From: Dehalococcoidales bacterium
GTDB taxonomy: Bacteria > Chloroflexota > Dehalococcoidia > E44-bin15
Direction of reading: 5' to 3'
Length of the DNA: 10,880 nt
Assembly (NCBI GenBank): GCA_012974295.1
Contig: JAAXQM010000162.1
Coordinates: 1 to 10,880, forward strand
Shown here: in pieces, positions 6,407-10,880 of the stretch
Numbering within the stretch: position 1 is the stretch's first letter
Layout of the letters: the number at the start of each line of letters is the position of its first letter
Made by a program: the position numbers and the translations under genes
The notes under the pieces: model-generated
What the model was told of the DNA's origin: nothing
Seen by the model: the letters and a program-made list of their open reading frames with translations, nothing else
Databases searched by the model: none

Positions 6407-7762
6407 ATGGCGGGTGCCTATCCAAAGTTATCAGTGGTAATTCCGACACTCAATGAAGAATTCATTCTTTCTGAATGCATATCACATGTATATAAGACCG
6501 ATCCAAATGTTGAGATAATCGTAGCGGATGGGGGAAGTACGGATCGAACAATAAAGATAGCAGTTGAGCACGGAGCTAGAGTCTGCTGTTCGGAACAAGG
6601 GAGAGGATCACAGTGCAATGCCGGGGCCGCTTTAGCAAACGGTGACATTCTTATATTCTTGCATGCAGATACTAAACTCCCTGAAGAGGCAATAAGCCAG
6701 CTAAAAAGAATATTCCAGGATGATAGCGTGCTAGTTGGCACTTTCCACATATCTTTCGATACTCAACACTGGTTGCTCCGGCTGTTCTGCTGGCTCTCGC
6801 GATTCGACATGGGGCGATTCCGTTTCGGAGACCAATGCATTGTCATCAGAAAGTCATTTTTCGACACACTCGGTGGCTTTCCAAATTGGCGACTTTTCGA
6901 GGATATGGAACTAATGAGAAAGGCGAGAAAAAAGACTAGAATTTACCGTTTCCCTATGACCGTGGTTACTTCAGCGCGCAGATTAATTGAAAATGGAATA
7001 ATACGGCAGCAGGTTCGTAATATCTACTACACATCACTTTATTTATTAGGAGTATCTCCACAGAAGTTGGCTACAAAGTATGAGAGTGAGAAAAAAGGCC
7101 TCAATGGCGTGTACTTGATCATCTTCGTACGGTTTCCCCATCCAGGTAAAGTCAAGACTCGCTTAGCAACGTCTATTGGCAATGACAAGGCGGCGATATT
7201 GTATCGTCTATGCACTGAGAACGTTTTCAAAGAAACTAAGAAACTATCTAGTAACGTCCTGAGGTATATTTTCTATGCAGACAAAGATGATGAGGATAAT
7301 ATGATGAAGTGGGCCGGTGAAGTGTTTCACTTCATGCCTCAGGTAGAAGGAGATCTTGGTACCAGAATCGAGGCTGCTTTCAATTATGTATTCGGGCAAG
7401 GAGCACGGAAGGCAGTTATCGTGGCAAGCGATGTGCCGGATTTATCAGCCGACATAATAGGAAACGCGATAAGTGCTTTAATTGACAATGATATCGTCAT
7501 CGGACCTACAAATGATGGGGGATATTATTTACTGGGCATGAATGGAATGCACAGTGATCTGTTTCGTGGTATCACATGGAGTACCGCAAAGGTGTACGAT
7601 GAGACACTAAGTGTAATAGAATATTTAGGTCTTAAAGTGCATTGCTTGCGCGCGCTGGATGACATTGATACGGAGGACGATCTTCACAGGTGGTTGAGCG
7701 TTTCCTCAAAAGAAGGTAATCACGTTCGGAGAGCCATGCAAAATATAGCCACGACTTCTTGA
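6407..7762 (+). CDS. Fused glycosyltransferase: GT2 domain + DUF2064 (GT-A) domain, rSAM/selenodomain-associated
   Basis: 451 residues in two catalytic modules. Residues ~7-225 form a family 2 glycosyltransferase (TIGR04283 type): LSVVIPTLNEE at the start, VADGGSTD (39-46), LHADT (85-89, the DxD-like metal site) and FEDMEL (164-169). Residues ~232-430 form a DUF2064 / TIGR04282-type nucleotidyl- or glycosyl-transferase domain: FVRFPHPGKVKTRLA (240-254), GDLGTR (315-320), SDVPDL (341-346), NDGGYYLLG (369-377) and DIDTEDDL (419-426). These two families are named for sitting beside the radical SAM/selenodomain protein encoded next, and here they are one polypeptide. No signal or membrane helices. 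Start: ATG 6407 has GGAGG at 6393-6397 with 9 bases between. A GTG at 6344 is open but lies inside the promoter and would be read through the leader hairpin, so it is rejected. The radical SAM gene follows 33 bases later. Confidence 0.92.
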   Translation: MAGAYPKLSVVIPTLNEEFILSECISHVYKTDPNVEIIVADGGSTDRTIKIAVEHGARVCCSEQGRGSQCNAGAALANGDILIFLHADTKLPEEAISQLKRIFQDDSVLVGTFHISFDTQHWLLRLFCWLSRFDMGRFRFGDQCIVIRKSFFDTLGGFPNWRLFEDMELMRKARKKTRIYRFPMTVVTSARRLIENGIIRQQVRNIYYTSLYLLGVSPQKLATKYESEKKGLNGVYLIIFVRFPHPGKVKTRLATSIGNDKAAILYRLCTENVFKETKKLSSNVLRYIFYADKDDEDNMMKWAGEVFHFMPQVEGDLGTRIEAAFNYVFGQGARKAVIVASDVPDLSADIIGNAISALIDNDIVIGPTNDGGYYLLGMNGMHSDLFRGITWSTAKVYDETLSVIEYLGLKVHCLRALDDIDTEDDLHRWLSVSSKEGNHVRRAMQNIATTS

Positions 7763-7795
7763 GGCATGTGAGCATATCATAAGGGGAATAATGCT

Positions 7796-8812
7796 ATGGA
7801 ACGAAATAGTTTAGAGGTTATTAATAGAGACTTCTATGATTTCAAAGCCGTGCTTAAGAAACACAATTTGAATTCTTCCCCCATTTCTATAGGTACACTC
7901 TGGGTCAATGTCACCCGCAGGTGTAACCAGACCTGTGTTCATTGCCATGTCGCCGCGTCGCCAGGTCGTACAGAGGAGATGACTCGAACTACAATAGACC
8001 GATGTTTGAATGTACTCGCGAGCTATGATTTTCTGGAGAACTTGGACATCACGGGAGGTGCGCCCGAACTCAACCCACACTTCGACTATTTCGTTATCCA
8101 AGCCAGGAAATTGAACAGGCATGTCATTGTTCGTCACAATTTTACGGTGACTATCGATGGTGATCCGGGCACGGGCAAGAAAATGGCGTACCTTTCGGAT
8201 TTCTTCGCTGAGAACCAGGTCGAAATACTTGCATCGCTGCCCCATTACAGTCAGAAAAATACAGACGAGATAAGAGGCCACGGCGTGTTTAAGAAGAGTA
8301 TAGAAGGTATCCGTCGTTTAAATGAGCTGGGTTACGGCCAACCTTCCACTGGTTTGGTTCTGAACCTGGTTTATAACTGCGATGGCCCGTTGCTGCCAAC
8401 CGACCGTGTTGGGCTTGAAGAGAGATTCAGACAGGAACTGATATCCAGGTATGATTTGGTATTCAACAGGCTGTTTTGTGTAACAAATATGCCAATCAAT
8501 CGGTTCGGAGATCGACTCAAGCAATCGGACAACTATATAGAATATATGGATAAGTTGGTATCTGCTTTTAACCCCGCAGCAGCAATGCAGGTTGATTGCC
8601 GTTCGCTTGTTAGCGTAGGATACGATGGCCACCTATATGACTGTGACTTCAATCAAATGCTGGACATGAAGATCACCGATGCCGAACCCATGACTATCTT
8701 CAATTTTGATCCTGATACCCTTCTGGGCCGTGAGATAAGATTTGGCCCGCACTGCTTTGGGTGCACCGCTGGTGGCGGAGGCAGCTGAACGGGGCGCACG
8801 CTACCCGTGTAG
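7796..8812 (+). CDS. arsS: Radical SAM selenoprotein of the ArsS / rSAM-selenodomain family (Sec at TGA 8786-8788)
   Basis: 338 residues if TGA is read as selenocysteine (residue 331), 330 if it is a stop. CNQTCVHC (C43, C47, C50) is the CxxxCxxC radical SAM cluster, ITGGAPELN (85-93) the GGxP-type motif, and the C-terminal half matches the DUF3641-type domain with further cysteines (C268, C283, C320, C323). The end reads HCFGCTAGGGGS-U-TG. Relatives read CTAG(A)GSSCGG, so TGA replaces exactly the conserved Cys, eight codons before TAG 8810-8812. A SECIS-like hairpin follows. Cyanobacterial ArsS makes the deoxyadenosyl-arsenical step of arsenosugar synthesis; no arsM-type methyltransferase is visible here, so the substrate is open. 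Start: ATG with AAGGGG at 7781-7786 (spacing 9). Co-transcribed with the fused transferase. selA, selB and selC are not in the window. Confidence 0.88.
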
Positions 8813-8817
8813 GTAGC
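8786..8817 (+). promoter_or_regulatory. UGA recoding site with bacterial SECIS-like hairpin
   Basis: The in-frame TGA (8786-8788) is followed after 11 bases by GCTACC (8800-8805), loop CGTGTA, GGTAGC (8812-8817): a perfect 6-bp stem. The apical loop begins 17 nt after the TGA, and its second base is G followed by U. Bacterial SECIS elements typically have a loop 16-37 nt from UGA with a G in the first two loop positions, so both criteria fit. The hairpin overlaps the final TAG. Confidence 0.75.
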
Positions 8818-8944
8818 AATCAGATATCCTGGAATGGCACTGAATTTATTTCGAACATTCATAAAGTAATATTGATTTAACTCGTTAGCGATGCAATAAC
8901 CGCAGGTCGTTAGGGCACTAGAGGGTCACTTGCCCCAGGTTCTC

Positions 8945-8973
8945 TTGACTTCAAGGTAACACTAGCTTAAACT
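8945..8973 (+). promoter_or_regulatory. Promoter for the membrane protein / transglutaminase pair
   Basis: TTGACT (8945-8950), 17 bases, TAAACT (8968-8973), followed shortly by a strong AAGGAGG (8984-8990) at 6 bases from ATG 8997. The leader would be only about 17 bases. It suggests these two genes are transcribed separately from the radical SAM operon, from which they are 184 bases away. Confidence 0.5.
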
Positions 8974-8996
8974 CGACGAACATAAGGAGGTTAGCC

Positions 8997-9485
8997 ATGG
9001 AACAAATAGGACCAACAGACCCATATTATGTTACCGTGCTTCTATGGCTGGCAAGAACCGCATTTTACGCCTTCGCTAGCGCCTTCCTGCTCTGGATCGG
9101 AATCCGGGTTCTTGACGTGCTTACCCCCCGTATTCACGAGAGACAGAAAATAGGAGAGAGTCCCATCTCAACCGGCCTGTTTATCGCTGGCTTCTTTATT
9201 TTCACTGGCCTGGTGATACACGGGGCAGCTACCCTTCCGTTTACAACGGGTGCTTCTCCCCTAGTGATTGTGTTCAGTCCCGTAAGGCTCGGCCTGTTAG
9301 TCGCAGGCTTTTTCCTCAGTATCCTCGTGGGTATCGCCTTGTTCAACATCCTCGATTGGCTGACGCCAAGGATACCATTTCGAGGGGTAAACACAGAGCC
9401 AATAGCTGTGGGGCTTTACGTGTTCGGATATTTGGTATTCTTTGGGCTGGTACTCCACGCTGCCCTAACAACCCCTCTCGGGTAG
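8997..9485 (+). CDS. Four-helix inner-membrane protein with internal duplication (DUF350-like)
   Basis: 162 residues with four hydrophobic helices (about 12-40, 57-78, 95-120, 136-158). The protein is two tandem copies of an ~80-residue unit: DVLTPRI (40-46) and DWLTPRI (120-126) both follow a helix and precede matching helices, SPISTGLFIAGFFIFTGLVI (55-74) and EPIAVGLYVFGYLVFFGLVL (134-153), each ending in H-x-A. The D-x-LTP...N/S-x-A/P pattern between helices recalls DUF350 (YjfL family) membrane proteins, whose function is not known. The assignment is by pattern and is moderate. Strong ribosome site AAGGAGG at 8984-8990. The transglutaminase-like gene begins 7 bases after the stop, so the two are probably coupled and may work together at the membrane. 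Confidence 0.85.
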   Translation: MEQIGPTDPYYVTVLLWLARTAFYAFASAFLLWIGIRVLDVLTPRIHERQKIGESPISTGLFIAGFFIFTGLVIHGAATLPFTTGASPLVIVFSPVRLGLLVAGFFLSILVGIALFNILDWLTPRIPFRGVNTEPIAVGLYVFGYLVFFGLVLHAALTTPLG

Positions 9486-9492
9486 ATATACA

Positions 9493-10368
9493 ATGCGATC
9501 ACTAAGGGTCTTCGTAGTTCTGCTAATAGTCTTGTTCATCCCGCTCATACCCGCCTATCTCTGCCTTGCCTCGCCATCCGGAGACTTCTATTACGAGGGC
9601 AATGATATTTTCGATGACTGGCGTGTATCCAGAACGAGGGCAAATGGCGATGATGGTTATATGGGGGAAATATACACCAGTCCATGGTGGCCACCCGAAA
9701 GCTTGCGACCATTAATAGCTTTTGAGAGCCTGGGTGAGTGGGCTGACACAGCATATGGTCTGGGGCAGGAGTTCGCCGATAAGTATTCGGATCATAATCA
9801 AAGGGCTGAGCAAATATTCTTTTTCGTGAGGAATAAGGTTCGATATGTATCGGACAAAGACCAGTTTGGTATCAACGAGTACGCTTTAAATGCTGATGAG
9901 TTGGCTAACAGCATTATTGATGAAGGACTGTCTTTCGGTGACTGTGAGGATATGGCCATCCTTTTGGCGGTCATGTATAAAGGTGCAGGCTTCCGCTCAG
10001 CGATCGTTGATTGTAAAGAACACGTGGGCGCTATGGTACAGCTGCCGGGTTACAGAAAGGCAAATGTGATTTTTGACTTAAATGGCGAGTCGGGTTGGGT
10101 GTGGGCGGAGGCAACAGGCAGTACTAATCCCCTTGGCTGGTTTCCGCAAGGCCAGTTACAGGGGGATCTTCTGGCATATGAGATATCCGACGAGTCCATA
10201 TCACTATGGGATTCGACAGATGAGAAACCGCCACCCCAGCCGGCGCCAATAGGAAATAACCCCGATGTAACCTCTTTGGAATCGCTCTTCTCTGTTGTCA
10301 TAAGCCTCATTTTCATCGTCGGCCTCATTATGCTGATCATTTTATTCGTAAGGAGGCGACGAACATAA
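9493..10368 (+). CDS. Exported, membrane-anchored transglutaminase-like protein
   Basis: 291 residues. Signal peptide at about 1-26 (MRSLR then a hydrophobic run ending PAYLCLAS), an extracytoplasmic domain, a proline-rich linker (EKPPPQPAPIG, 244-254) and a C-terminal membrane helix (about 264-286) with a VRRRRT cytoplasmic end. The domain carries the transglutaminase-like triad in order: C151 in GDCEDMAILLAVMYKGAGF, H177 in EHVGAMVQL and E206 in WVWAEATG, the acid being Glu rather than the more common Asp. The preceding RAEQIFFFVRNKVRYVSD (104-121) is the usual helix-plus-strand leading into this fold. Such proteins are papain-like, and many act on peptides or peptidoglycan; the substrate here is unknown. 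Translation probably depends on coupling to the membrane protein 7 bases upstream, since its own ribosome site is weak. Confidence 0.88.
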   Translation: MRSLRVFVVLLIVLFIPLIPAYLCLASPSGDFYYEGNDIFDDWRVSRTRANGDDGYMGEIYTSPWWPPESLRPLIAFESLGEWADTAYGLGQEFADKYSDHNQRAEQIFFFVRNKVRYVSDKDQFGINEYALNADELANSIIDEGLSFGDCEDMAILLAVMYKGAGFRSAIVDCKEHVGAMVQLPGYRKANVIFDLNGESGWVWAEATGSTNPLGWFPQGQLQGDLLAYEISDESISLWDSTDEKPPPQPAPIGNNPDVTSLESLFSVVISLIFIVGLIMLIILFVRRRRT

Positions 10369-10445
10369 TGACTCTTATACGAACCAGGGATCACAAAATA
10401 GAAAACCTACGCCAACAAGTTAATAAGCCGAAACCGCGTTTCTAA
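10368..10445 (+). CDS. Possible 25-codon coupled ORF
   Basis: The ATG overlaps the transglutaminase stop by one base (TAATG) and lies 11 bases after AAGGAGG (10350-10356), a strong ribosome site that has no other obvious user. The predicted peptide is very basic (MTLIRTRDHKIENLRQQVNK, then PKPRF). The stop is 17 bases before the terminator hairpin, which fits the end of an operon. No family is recognised, and it may be chance or a truncated gene. Confidence 0.3.
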   Translation: MTLIRTRDHKIENLRQQVNKPKPRF

Positions 10446-10462
10446 TACTTTTCAGATGTAAA

Positions 10463-10508
10463 ACATAGACCGTTTATCTTCAGCTCACGGTGTCTATGAA
10501 CTTTTTCC
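10463..10508 (+). terminator. Terminator hairpin after the transglutaminase operon
   Basis: ACATAGACCG (10463-10472) pairs with CGGTGTCTATG (10488-10498) with a two-base bulge and a loop of about 15 bases, followed by AACTTTTTCC. It is the first structure of this kind downstream of the operon. Confidence 0.5.
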
Positions 10509-10691
10509 GAGGATAGAATGCTGCCTCACTTTTTTGGCGACGGGGAAGGGTGGATTTCCGTCATACCGCACAATCCTCCAATGATTAGCTGAACGCCGTG
10601 CCCTGGCAGTGATGATCCGCGATCCTTAAGGAGAGACTTATTTATTATTGACCACGTTAGTGTGTCGAAATCGTTTTTTTGCACTCTATCA
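10509..10691. other. Intergenic sequence, nothing recognised
   Basis: No credible ORF on either strand. A run of seven T follows a short CGAAATCG motif (about 10667-10680), and an isolated AAGGAG (10628-10633) has no start codon at suitable distance. Confidence 0.4.
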
Positions 10692-10812
10692 GAGACTGGC
10701 TAAATAGTTTCAATCAACCCCCTAATCCCCCAATCTTGGGGGGCGTCTAAAGCTGGGGGGCACCCCCAGACCCCCGGCAGGAAGTATCCTGCACCTCTTT
10801 TTCAGCATCCTC
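10692..10812 (-). repeat. Hairpin-rich MITE-like repeat, copy 2 (inverted)
   Basis: About 121 bp, the reverse-complement counterpart of 6159-6280, with near-identity over 10708-10797. The two G/C hairpins are kept by compensating changes in some arms (for example GTGT to GTGC within the first loop region and a T-to-C change on either side of the second hairpin). The better-preserved end here reads GAGGATGCTGAAA on the minus strand, which mirrors the other end of copy 1. The 68 bases that follow to the window end show no feature. Confidence 0.85.
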
Positions 10813-10880
10813 TATCAATAAATGGCCACAATTCCCTGCCGTCTGATCTTGGTGTCACGGAATTTCTTACTACTTATAAG

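Noticed and set aside
7811..8281. 156-codon minus-strand ORF inside the radical SAM gene
   Set aside because: It is antisense to a gene with clear family motifs, and its translation shows no motif or start signal.
8786..8788. TGA taken as the ordinary stop of the radical SAM gene
   Set aside because: It would end the protein at the position of the conserved Cys, while the following codons keep the motif's glycine and a SECIS-like hairpin is correctly placed.
1..10880. tRNA genes or CRISPR arrays
   Set aside because: No T-loop-like GGTTCGAATCC words with matching arms and no regularly spaced direct repeats were found by eye on either strand.

Overview
The window reads as a chromosomal segment of an uncultured bacterium, most likely a member of the Chloroflexota (Dehalococcoidia-like). 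This is inferred from the combination of paired PAC2-family genes, a bacterial archaemetzincin, a cytidylate-kinase-like protein with a BON-like tail, a tiny C/H-H-W zinc-ribbon protein and G-rich hairpin repeats. Shine-Dalgarno sequences, sigma70-type promoters and a bacterial-type SECIS argue against an archaeon. Nothing in the window fixes the taxonomy.

Left part (1-3.5 kb). Two PAC2-family paralogues form a TAATG-overlapping operon (37-1784). After a 261-base leader with a candidate promoter and palindrome comes an archaemetzincin metalloprotease (2046-2567). A hairpin terminator separates it from a convergent cytidylate-kinase-like/BON protein on the minus strand (2659-3465).

Middle part (3.6-6.3 kb). 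A divergent eukaryotic-type protein kinase lies on the minus strand (3605-4624). It is followed by a gene-poor stretch with a doubtful 83-residue ORF, a 63-residue zinc-ribbon protein (5479-5670, minus) and a 59-codon ORF (6045-6224) whose 3' end runs into a ~122-bp hairpin-rich repeat.

Right part (6.3-10.5 kb), the most interesting region. A strong promoter and a hairpin just upstream of the coding sequence precede a fused GT2 + DUF2064 (GT-A) transferase (6407-7762). Next comes a radical SAM protein of the ArsS / rSAM-selenodomain family (7796-8812). Its in-frame TGA at 8786-8788 falls exactly where relatives have Cys in the C-terminal GSSCGG-type motif, and a 6-bp hairpin starting 11 nt downstream has the geometry of a bacterial SECIS, so I annotate it as a selenoprotein. 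The two transferase domains are the known genomic companions of this radical SAM family, which points to a small-molecule pathway (arsenosugar-like or related). Behind a second promoter lie an internally duplicated four-helix membrane protein (DUF350-like) and an exported, membrane-anchored transglutaminase-like protein, then a possible 25-codon coupled ORF and a terminator.

The right-hand block is bracketed by two copies of the ~120-bp repeat in opposite orientation (6159-6280 and 10692-10812). No tRNA, rRNA, CRISPR array or intact transposase was seen.
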